Assembly (NCBI GenBank): GCA_951813065.1
Contig: CATOTH010000003.1
Coordinates: forward strand, 152,559-216,558
Length of the DNA stretch: 64,000 bases
Reading direction: 5' to 3'
Origin: an uncultured Bryobacterales bacterium
GTDB taxonomy: Bacteria; Acidobacteriota; Terriglobia; Bryobacterales; UBA6623
Part shown: positions 1-8,800 of the stretch, one piece after another
Layout of the letters: each line of letters starts with the position of its first letter
Position numbering within the stretch: position 1 is the first letter of the stretch
Made by a program: the position numbers and the translations under genes
The notes under the pieces: generated by a model
The model's database searches: none
What the model was told of the DNA's origin: nothing
The model's input: the letters and a program-made list of their open reading frames with translations, nothing else

Positions 1-1047
1 CGTGCCTGGCGGCCCCTGGACAACCAGGTTCGTCCCCGATCGCGCCGCGGCAATCACCTGAGTTTGCGAGGTGTCAGCATCGAGAATGTGACCCAGATCC
101 CTCGGATCGGAGAAGCGCTGGTCCAGGTCCTCATCCGAGGCGAATATGCTGGGAGCCGCGTCGAATCCTCCTATGAGAAGCTTCTCCAGCAATTCGCCAG
201 TTTCCGCCCCCATGGCCTCCAAATCCTTCCACATCAGGAATTTGGCGAACGAGTAAAAGCTTAGTTCGATCGTGTCGGGGTGCACCCGCCAGCGTGGCTG
301 AGAGGAAATCGATGCCCGGACCTGTTGGAAGTACTCCGACGGCAGCCATTCGGACCCTTCGGGCAAGTCTGGCAGCACCAAATCGAAGTCGGCCTTGAGC
401 ATTGCCTTGAGCGACAGGTTCGGCTCCAGGTCCTGGTCACGATAGGACAGCTTGAACCGTCCCCTGGCGCTGTCTCTCTCCAGATCGACTGGCAGGAGAA
501 TCAAGGGAGCGAACCGCTCCAGCTCTGAAGACTCGCTCTCGTACCAGCGCAAGAATCCCAGAGCGAGGAACAGCACACTGATGCCTTGCTCTTCCTCCAT
601 CGCCTCCGCGTCCCTGAACAGCGTGAGGAGCCGCTTCTGCAGTCGCTCGGCCGTCAGCCTTGTCTGCAGGTATGAATCGATGTGATGGGCGGCAGGTCCC
701 GAATTGGAAGCCTCGGCATCTCCGGGCACGAAGATCCTTTCCTCGGTCTCGCTGCCAGCCTCGGATTCCGCCGCGCCTCGATAGGCTTCGAAGTACATTT
801 TCCTGCCTTGCAAGTACAGGATCTTGAACACCTCGTCTGACCGCTCGTCTTCGATATCGAGCTGCTTCGCCCGATCCTTGCCGACCGGGGCGTTTGTCAG
901 CCGGTTCCGCTTGCCGATGTCGATCAACTGCTGACGAAGATGGTCGATCGCCGTCCCCATTCCCGGGACCCGACGAGATTTGGAGCCAGTCTGACTACTC
1001 GCGGTCTGCTTCATGGTCGATCTGGAGGATTGGGCATTGCCAGCCAT
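1..1047 (-). CDS. DUF4011-type superfamily 1 helicase, N-terminal part (runs off window)
   Basis: The reverse strand is open from ATG 1047 to base 1 (349 codons), and the gene continues beyond the window. The translation has the DUF4011 signature LIDIGKRNRLTN at residues 41-52 and then a long alpha/beta N-terminal region. Its last visible residues are QGPPGT, which is the start of a P-loop (GPPGTGK) of the AAA_11/12 superfamily 1 helicase type. Proteins of this family usually run to well over 1000 residues, often with DUF3320 or a Vsr-like nuclease at the C-terminus; that part is not visible. ATG codons at 1014 and 960 are alternative starts and none has a clear Shine-Dalgarno. Expected role: nucleic-acid-stimulated ATPase/helicase, possibly in defence. 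It is the only cytoplasmic nucleic-acid gene here, so it may mark the border of another region. Confidence 0.85.
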   Translation of the reverse strand, partial: MAGNAQSSRSTMKQTASSQTGSKSRRVPGMGTAIDHLRQQLIDIGKRNRLTNAPVGKDRAKQLDIEDERSDEVFKILYLQGRKMYFEAYRGAAESEAGSETEERIFVPGDAEASNSGPAAHHIDSYLQTRLTAERLQKRLLTLFRDAEAMEEEQGISVLFLALGFLRWYESESSELERFAPLILLPVDLERDSARGRFKLSYRDQDLEPNLSLKAMLKADFDLVLPDLPEGSEWLPSEYFQQVRASISSQPRWRVHPDTIELSFYSFAKFLMWKDLEAMGAETGELLEKLLIGGFDAAPSIFASDEDLDQRFSDPRDLGHILDADTSQTQVIAAARSGTNLVVQGPPGT

Positions 1048-1636
1048 AGCAAACGGCGATCTACGCAAGGGGCGGATCGGCCCTCAGAAGGCAGCGCGAC
1101 ATCACAGAAAGTGGACGCGCCCGTCAAGACAGGTTACAACGTTCCGCTGGGTGCATCGACACCCACCGCGCACCGCCGTCGACGCCTGACGAGGCCTGTT
1201 GGAGTGTCCGTAACGAACTTGCGATCGATCGCGCTTCGCCTGTAGCAGCGCTGGCTCCGAGGTGATTCGGCCCGGCTGAGCATGGGCAGGCGGAGATTGG
1301 GCTTTTCGGCGGGGGTCGGAGCCATTGTCAAGGCCGACGGATTCGAGCGTTCGAGCAAACTCCGGTCACCTGGGTTGGCCTCGGACCCGACGACACCCAA
1401 CTCCATCCCTGTGAAACCATGAGCCGGGAAATATGGTTTCCGGCGTGATCCGTTGAGTGGAACCAGAATCTGCCGGGCCTGAACGTCATTGGCCACGGCG
1501 CAGAGGGCGGCGGACGGGTCGCATCGACTTGAGCGAGCTTAACGGGCTTTCAGCCTCGATGTCCCCGTTTCGCCGCTCGTATGGTACATTGGACGCGGTT
1601 AAACAGCGGCCAGTTTCTGGCCGTACGGAGGGGACG
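1048..1636. other. Intergenic, about 590 bp
   Basis: No convincing gene on either strand. It separates the leftward helicase from the rightward DUF1552 gene, so it should hold two divergent promoters, but I see no clear -35/-10 pair. The one structured element is the inverted repeat at 1413-1440. Confidence 0.5.
1413..1440. repeat. 8-bp inverted repeat with 12-nt loop
   Basis: GAAACCAT (1413-1420) and ATGGTTTC (1433-1440) are exact reverse complements around a 12-base loop. It could be a regulator site or a small hairpin in the leader of the DUF1552 gene. No T-run follows, so it is not an obvious terminator. Confidence 0.3.
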
Positions 1637-2899
1637 ATGCTGAACCGTACTGACCGACGCAACTTCTTGAGGGGCGTTGGCGCGAGCCTTGCTCTCCCGA
1701 TGCTGGAGTCTTTTGCCCCACGCTCGGCGCGAGGCGCGCAAGCGACCGGGACGGACCGCCTGGTCTGCATCGGTACCTACCTGGGCTTTTACCAAGCCGC
1801 GTTCTACCCGCAGCAGACCGGACCGGACTACGAGATCTCGCCGGTGCTCAATCCCATTGAGCGGTTCCGCGACCAGGCGACAATCTTTTCCGGGTTGGAC
1901 CACCGCGGGCGCAACGGCCATGAAGCCTGGAGCGCCTGGATGAGCGGCTCCGCCGCGGGGAGCGTGTCCCTGGACCAGGTCGTGGCCGCCCAGATTGGCG
2001 ACCGCACGCGATTCGACTCGCTCCAGCTCACATGCGGCAACCCGCCCGGCCAGGCCCGGACAAGCTTCACCCCGGAAGGCGTGGCGCTGCCCATGATCGG
2101 GCGTCCCAGCGTGCTGTACAACACGTTGTTCAGCTCCGGCGACGACGCCGCACGCACAGAGTACCTGCTCGCCAGCAACCGCAGCGTGCTGGACGGAGTC
2201 ACCGCGGAGGCCAGGAGCCTGGAACGCACGGTGACGGCGAGTGACCGTCACAAGCTCGGCGAATACTTCGCCTCATTGCGCGCCGTCGAGAAGCGGCTGC
2301 AGAAACAGCGGCTGTGGCTGGACCGGCCAGTGCCGCAGGTCGACTACCCCCTACCGGAATTCGATCCGGTCGCGCATGACCTATCGCTGGAATGCGAGTC
2401 GATCATGTACGACCTGATGGCGCTGGCGCTGACGACCGACTCCACCCGCGTCGCGACCTTCACGATTCCCGGATGGAGCCAGGTCTTCACGATCGGCGGC
2501 CGCAAGCTCAGCGCCGGCTATCACGGTCTGTCGCACCACGGCAACGACCCGGGGAGGATCGTCGAGTACAACCAGGTCGGGATCGAGCATGTCAAGCGGC
2601 TCGGTGCGTTTCTCGACAAGCTGGCGACCGCGCGAGATGCGCAAGACCGGCCGCTGCTGGACTCGACGGCGGTGGTGTTCGGCAGCGGCATGGGTGATGC
2701 CAATACGCACGACAACAGCAACCTGCCCACGGTGCTGGTCGGCGGCGGATTCCGGCACGGCTGGCACCATCAGTTCCAGCGGGACGCTCCGAAACCGAAG
2801 CTGCTGGGAGACCTGTACCTGACTCTGATGCAGCGGTTCGGCATCGAGGCCGAGCGTTTCGCCGGGGCGGAGAGCAACCTGAACGAGATTTTGGTGTGA
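1637..2899 (+). CDS. DUF1552 secreted protein (Tat substrate)
   Basis: 420 residues. I start at ATG 1637 because GGAGGGG lies just upstream and the new N-terminus carries a twin-arginine signal (DRRNFLRG, then a hydrophobic stretch ending near ARGAQ). The longer frame from 1457 adds 60 residues of non-signal sequence. The body matches DUF1552 throughout: a GTYLGFYQ segment, SGLDHRG, a central sulfatase/DUF1501-like region and C-terminal FGSGMGDANTHDN. DUF1552 proteins have the alkaline-phosphatase-like look of DUF1501 and are nearly always next to a DUF1592-type cytochrome. Here that partner starts 10 bp downstream, so the two form an operon. Exact reaction unknown. Confidence 0.93.
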   Translation: MLNRTDRRNFLRGVGASLALPMLESFAPRSARGAQATGTDRLVCIGTYLGFYQAAFYPQQTGPDYEISPVLNPIERFRDQATIFSGLDHRGRNGHEAWSAWMSGSAAGSVSLDQVVAAQIGDRTRFDSLQLTCGNPPGQARTSFTPEGVALPMIGRPSVLYNTLFSSGDDAARTEYLLASNRSVLDGVTAEARSLERTVTASDRHKLGEYFASLRAVEKRLQKQRLWLDRPVPQVDYPLPEFDPVAHDLSLECESIMYDLMALALTTDSTRVATFTIPGWSQVFTIGGRKLSAGYHGLSHHGNDPGRIVEYNQVGIEHVKRLGAFLDKLATARDAQDRPLLDSTAVVFGSGMGDANTHDNSNLPTVLVGGGFRHGWHHQFQRDAPKPKLLGDLYLTLMQRFGIEAERFAGAESNLNEILV

Positions 2900-2909
2900 G
2901 GATCGGCGC

Positions 2910-5558
2910 ATGCGACGAATTGGAATCATCGCCCTGGTGGCGACGGCAACCCCGCTAGCGGGGGCAGCGGAATCGATCCCGGCTGCGGAGCACGAGTTTC
3001 TCTCGCGGCACTGCGCGGTGTGCCACACCGGAGACCAGGCCCAGGCGGAGGTCCGGCTGGATGGATCCGAGATCGACTGGAGCACGCGGCGATCCACGGA
3101 CCTGTGGGAGCGTGTGCACACGGCGCTGGAGAGCGAAGCGATGCCGCCCGAGGGGGCGGTGCAGCCGTCCGGCGAGGCTCGCGACCGGATGGTGGCGTGG
3201 CTGGACAGCCAGCTGATGCGGCACTCCGGGGTGGGCGGCGTGGTGCCGCGGAGGCTGAACCGGGAGGAGTACGCGAACTCGATCCGGAATCTGTTCGACA
3301 TGCCCGGGTTTGCGCTGCCAAACTCCTTCCCGTCGGACGATTCGCTGGACGGCTTTGACAATGTGGGCGAGGGTCTGGTGCTATCGCCGCCGCTGATGGC
3401 ACAGTTCCTGACGCTGGCGAACGGGATCGCCGATGAACTGCTCCCCCCGGACGGCGGGCCGCTCAAGGTCGAGCGCAAGCTGTATCGCATCGGTCCAAGC
3501 GACCTGGGCATCACGTCGGGAGTGGCACACGTCGACGGAGGCGGTTTCCGCCTCCTGTCGATACGCACCAACGCCAGCGCCGCCGGTTGGCCGACGCGCT
3601 TCGAGGCAGTTCATAGCGGCGTCTACCGGATTGTCATCCACGCTAGGGCGCACCAGACCGACCGGATGTTCTTCGATCGCCGGACCGAGCCGCTGCAGAT
3701 GTACCTTTACGCCCGCCACAAGGGCGAGCAGACATACGAGCTGTTCGACAATCTCCGCAAGCTGAAGGAGTTTGAAGTCGAGCCCAGTGGCGAGACACAA
3801 GTCCTCACCGCCGAGATCGAACTGATGCGGGGCGAGACCTTCGGTATTCGCTGGGCGGACGGCCCGGCGCAATCAGATCCTTCGAATCGAGGGATGATCA
3901 CCAAACTCTTGCAGGATCGAGTGAAGAGCGACCGCCTCTTCTACGCCGCCTTGCTCGAGTACGGGGGTTCCCCTCGGGGCGCTGCCCGGAAAGAGATCTA
4001 CGAAGCCGTCACGGCATTGATGCGGAGTGGCAAGCTCGACCTGAGCGATCCCCGCCTGGACAAGGCGCCAGGAGAGCTTGGGAGCCTCCCGCCTCGAGCT
4101 TTTAGGGGCGTCTCGCATTTCATTTATGAAGAGATGTTCCGCTTAGGACCGGCGCTCGATGTGCTGGATGCCGAGGTCGAAGGTCCCATTCGGCTCATTG
4201 AAGATGACATCGCGCGGACCCGGAGGCTGCGTACGGAGAAGTTCCTCGAGGCGGGTCCGCCGGGAGCTTCGAGGCGGGAACATGCCGAGGCTGTCCTGCG
4301 GGAGTTCTTGCCGAAGGCGTTCCGCCGCCCGGTGAGTGAAGCGCAACTGCAGGAATACATGGATCTGGTGGGTCGCTATTTTGACGAAAATCCGGAGTCC
4401 TCCGTGAAGGACGGTCTGCACCTGGCCGTGCGACGAGCGCTCGTGTCGCCGCACTTCCTGTATCGAGGCCTGCGCCCGGGGCACCTCGACGACTTCGATC
4501 TTGCCGGCCGGCTGAGCTATTTCCTGACCTCCTCGCCGCCGGACGAGCGGCTTGTCGCGCTCGCCGTTGAGGGCCGGCTCTCCCAGCCGGAGGTCCTCGA
4601 ACAAGAGACCGACCGCCTGCTGCACGGGCCGCAGAGCGAGAACTTTGTCCGCAGCTTCACCGGCCAGTGGCTGGGCACGCGCCTGCTGGAGGGGATCATG
4701 CCCGACCCCCGCCTGACGAAGTACTACCAGCAGCACCGCCGGGCGATGATCTGGGAGACGGAAATGTTCTTCGCCGAGATTCTCCGCGAGAACTTGCCGA
4801 TCGACACCTTCATCGATGCGGGATTCAGCTATCGGAACGAAGACTCGAACCTGTTTTACGGAGGTGATCTCGAAGACAAGGAGATGCGCCGTGTGACGTT
4901 CCCGCGCGGAGGGCGCCAGGGCGGGATCCTGGGCCTGGCTTCGGTCATGATGGCGACTGCCAACGGCGTGGACACCAATCCCATCCTGCGGGGCGTGTGG
5001 TTGCTGGACAACGTGTTCGGGATGTCCCTTCCGGATCCTCCATCCAATATCCCGGCCATCGCGCCGGACACGAGCGGCACAACCCTGATGCGGGACCAGC
5101 TCGCGGCACACCGTGCCAACGCGAGTTGCGCGCGGTGCCACAACCACATCGACCCGATCGGGATGGTCCTGGAAAACTTCGACCCGATAGGACGCTGGCG
5201 CGACCACTATCCCATCTACACCAAGCCGCCCGACGGTCAAGAAACCTTGACGGAGCAATTCTACTCGAGCGTCGGAAAGGGGGTCATTAACGGACCGCCG
5301 GTGGACGCGGTGGGTATCCTGGCGGACGGCACCCGAATGGAGGACGTGACCGACCTGAAACGGCACCTCCTGGAGCGCATAGACATGTTCTCGCGGTGCC
5401 TGACCGAAAAGCTGATGGTGTACGGCACGGGCCGTCCCCTCAGCTACGGTGATGGCCGCGTCGCTGACGAGATCGTGGCCATGACGGCAGAGCAGGGCAA
5501 CGGCTTCCGCGACCTGGTCGTCAATGTTGTGCAGTCGGAGGCGTTCAACACGCGCTAG
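2910..5558 (+). CDS. DUF1592/DUF1588/DUF1585/DUF1587/DUF1595 c-type cytochrome
   Basis: 882 residues with a short Sec signal (MRRIGIIALVATATPLAGA). A c-haem motif CAVCH is at 35-39 and a second CARCH at 740-744. Domain order follows the family: PSCyt-like haem region, DUF1587 (RRLNREEYANSIRNLFDM), a beta-rich middle, DUF1592 (AGRLSYFLTSSPPDERL), DUF1588 (GVDTNPILRGVWLLDN) and DUF1585 (LTEKLMVYGTGRPLSYGD). It follows the DUF1552 gene by 10 bp. Such pairs are thought to be exported redox/hydrolase complexes, but no member's substrate is secure. Length and motifs look complete and functional. Confidence 0.95.
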   Translation: MRRIGIIALVATATPLAGAAESIPAAEHEFLSRHCAVCHTGDQAQAEVRLDGSEIDWSTRRSTDLWERVHTALESEAMPPEGAVQPSGEARDRMVAWLDSQLMRHSGVGGVVPRRLNREEYANSIRNLFDMPGFALPNSFPSDDSLDGFDNVGEGLVLSPPLMAQFLTLANGIADELLPPDGGPLKVERKLYRIGPSDLGITSGVAHVDGGGFRLLSIRTNASAAGWPTRFEAVHSGVYRIVIHARAHQTDRMFFDRRTEPLQMYLYARHKGEQTYELFDNLRKLKEFEVEPSGETQVLTAEIELMRGETFGIRWADGPAQSDPSNRGMITKLLQDRVKSDRLFYAALLEYGGSPRGAARKEIYEAVTALMRSGKLDLSDPRLDKAPGELGSLPPRAFRGVSHFIYEEMFRLGPALDVLDAEVEGPIRLIEDDIARTRRLRTEKFLEAGPPGASRREHAEAVLREFLPKAFRRPVSEAQLQEYMDLVGRYFDENPESSVKDGLHLAVRRALVSPHFLYRGLRPGHLDDFDLAGRLSYFLTSSPPDERLVALAVEGRLSQPEVLEQETDRLLHGPQSENFVRSFTGQWLGTRLLEGIMPDPRLTKYYQQHRRAMIWETEMFFAEILRENLPIDTFIDAGFSYRNEDSNLFYGGDLEDKEMRRVTFPRGGRQGGILGLASVMMATANGVDTNPILRGVWLLDNVFGMSLPDPPSNIPAIAPDTSGTTLMRDQLAAHRANASCARCHNHIDPIGMVLENFDPIGRWRDHYPIYTKPPDGQETLTEQFYSSVGKGVINGPPVDAVGILADGTRMEDVTDLKRHLLERIDMFSRCLTEKLMVYGTGRPLSYGDGRVADEIVAMTAEQGNGFRDLVVNVVQSEAFNTR

Positions 5559-5806
5559 GGCGGGACCGCGCGTCAGTCCGCCTTACGGCCAGCCCGAAAC
5601 ATTCAATCGGGTTCGCCGGCTAAGCGAGCGACGGTTCACGGGCGGCGGGGATTCAATCCAGGCTCTGCGCCGTAAACTCGTACATTGGCCATGGCGACTT
5701 TGCAGCCAAGGGCGAGTGCGTGGGCCGCGAGGACGGGGTGATTGCCTCCTCAGCCTTGTGAGTTCAGATTCGTTGCCAGCCAGTCGGCGAAGGACGAGGG
5801 ACAGAG

Positions 5807-8800
5807 CTACGGTGTTTCCGCAGGGGTCTGCAGCGCGGCTTGTTTGAGCACCCAATCACGCAGCACCAGGAAGCCCTCGTCGTCGGGTTCGTACCGCAAA
5901 CCTCCCTGGTGTCCCTCCTCCTGGCCTGTCTGGACGTTGAGCGGCTTGCGCAGGACGAGGCTTCGCTCGGGATCCGCCACATCCACCCTGGCTTGCAACT
6001 TGCGATAATTCGACAGCAGTTCCTTCGCGCCAATGAAACCGGCGCCGTCCGGCGGGTGCAAGTACAGCGTCGGCACCCTGCCTGGAACCCCGTGGCACGA
6101 TATGCAGGCGCGCCCGTCGCGATCGCTGATCCTGGTCATCTCGGCGAAGACATAGTCGCGGAAGTGCAGGATGTCCGCGATAAACTCCCGGGTAGGTTCG
6201 ATCGGGCGCCCCTCGGAATCGATTGCATCGCTCCCCCCGTTCGCGATCAGGTCGCGCAACTCTGCCCCGTACCGTTGGTCGTCGTTCGCGAGCAGCAGCT
6301 GCAGTCTGGTGCGGATCTTGGCAACGGGCTCGTTTTCGACGTGGGCCGCGATGGCCTTGCGTACTTCGGGATGGCGCCGCAAGGCGGGCGAACTCGCCAG
6401 CCGGGCGGCGAGGTCACGGATCTCTTGCGGCGTGGATGGGGAGAACCATCGCACGAACATCGCCACGACCTCGGCTTTGGCAGTGGCAATCGGATCGATC
6501 TTGTCTCCCGCGCTTCCCAACGCCGGAGCAGATTCTTCGTCCCCGCCTGGCGCCAGCTTCAGATAGTCCAGGCCGAACTTGTATTCCGGCTCGCCCGGCT
6601 CGTTGGTCCCCATCATGGTGACCTTGAACAGTGCCCGGCCTTCGGTGAGCTCGAACGTACCGAGCGACATCGGTCCCGTCGAGGTCACCTCGGGACGGTA
6701 GAAGTCGGTCTGCTCCAGGACCGTACCGCCATCGAATGCGATCTCGACGATACCGTGCGACGCCCCGTACAGAAACGCGCCGAGCACCTCGTACCGGCCG
6801 CCCGCCGGCACCTCCAGAGCAAAGGTGATGTGGGCACCGACCTTGCCCTCTTCCCAGATCAGGACACTGTTGTTGCTGGCGACACCGCCTGGGATCATCT
6901 GCTCCGTCGTCCGGCCAAACGTTAGTTCGGCGACCCGCAGGTCCTCGGCTTCGACGGCTCCCTCCACGGCCTCCTCGAGAGTTTCCCGGCCCTCCCGGAA
7001 CGCCAGCATCCATTCGGTCGAATCCAGCCACAGCCGGGGATCGCTCGAAAGATGCTTGAACGCCCGCTTGCGATGGAGCGTGCGATTCTCCCCCAGGATC
7101 CTCGCGATGAAGGGCGCCGTCGGATCTTCGTCAAGGCGAGCGGTGGATGATGGCGCCGGCCTGCCGAGCACCGGATCCGCCACCCCGCGGAAGTCGGCGC
7201 GGCCGTCGTCCGCGCTGCTGAGGAGCATTTCGTAGAACGCCGCTTCGCCTTCCTCGCCAACCCCCTCAAAATCCCAGCGGACTCTCGCCAGGAAGCTGGC
7301 GAGCGCTTCAGCGTCCTTCGCGCGACCATCGACGGAGAACTGGCGGAGTACGCGCAGCAACGGCTCAAGGGCGTCCGGCCGGGCCGGGATGGAGAGTTCA
7401 CCGGGGTTGGCCAGGGCACGCGCCGCAATCGCAACCACAGCCGGGTCGGAGGTCAGCAAGAGGTCCAGGAGCGTGTCCTGGAGGGGCTTGTAGACGACGT
7501 TGCGAGCCCCTTCTAGAGCGATCGACCTCCAGGGAATGCCCTCATCGATCCCATTTTCGTATACGGCAAGCACCGCCTTGCCGAATAGTTCGGTGGCACC
7601 AGGCGTGCTGTACGCGAATTGCCCGGGGCTCTGCTGGTTGGCCCGTTCCATGTAGTGAGATGCCGCCATCGCTGTGAGCCGGCGATCGAGGAGTCGCCTG
7701 TGGTCCTCCGGCGCGGATTCGCGCCACGCAGCCAGCTCCGCGTAGAGGGTCGCCAGTTCCGGGTATTGCTGGTCAAGATACTTTCCGCCGGTGATGTTGT
7801 TGACCTGGCCGTTCACGACAAAGAGCGAGATTGTCGAGTACCGCAGCGCCATGTCGACGTTCGCTTCCGGTTCATCGCGCAGCAGTGCGTCGATCCAGGC
7901 GCGGTTCAGGGGCTCCCGCATCGGCGGGTTCCACACCCACCAGTGCCACGCCGCCTTGAATGCGAACGCCCTGACACCTGGGTGCGGATCGACCATTCCG
8001 GCGGTCAGCGTGCCCGCAAGTTCGGAAAGATCGACATCGAAGCCCGCATCGGGCAGATGAGCCCTCGTGACCAGAGCCTGCATCACGGACTGCCGCGTCC
8101 TGTCGTTGCCATGGCGGTAAGCTGCGAGGATTTCGTCCCATCCTGCTCCGTTGAGCAGCAATTGGCGCAACGACCAGAAGGCCGCCTCGCGGCATGCCTT
8201 GACGGGATCGTCCAAGTGGTCGACGAGAGTCGAAGCCGAGTCGGAAGCCAGGACGGCACCGAGGCCGAGCAGGCCGTACAGCCGGACCTTGGCATGCGTG
8301 CTTCCCGCGGCCTCACGGAACAAGGGGATGTACCCCGCATCGCCAGTGGCCTGAGCCGCGCGTACCTTCGCGAGCGTCTCGAGCGGCGTGTCGGCGGAAT
8401 CCAGCCGGATGTTGGCCTCCGCCGGTTCCGGTGGCGCGGGATGCAGACGACTCAAAGCGCGGATTGCGTACGCGCTCGTGACGAAGCCGGTCGCTGCCGC
8501 AGCGTTCCAGAGCCCGTAAGGGTACTGGTTCCGCAACAACCACTGCACTCCCCTAGCAACTGCCGGGTCACTCGCGTCGCGCCCCGCGGCTTCCAGTGCG
8601 ATCAGCGCAACTGCCGTGGCCGCCGGATAGCTAAAGTCGTCCGGACGGGCCCATCCGCCGTTGCCGTCGGGCTGGCCGGGCTTGAATCCCCAGCCGCCAT
8701 CCTCTCGCTGGAGAGCGAGCAGGCGCCGGACGTCGGTCTCGGCCCTTTCGCGGAGCTGTCCGTGCAGCCGTTCCGCTTCCGCGACTCGGCGCGGCGAATT

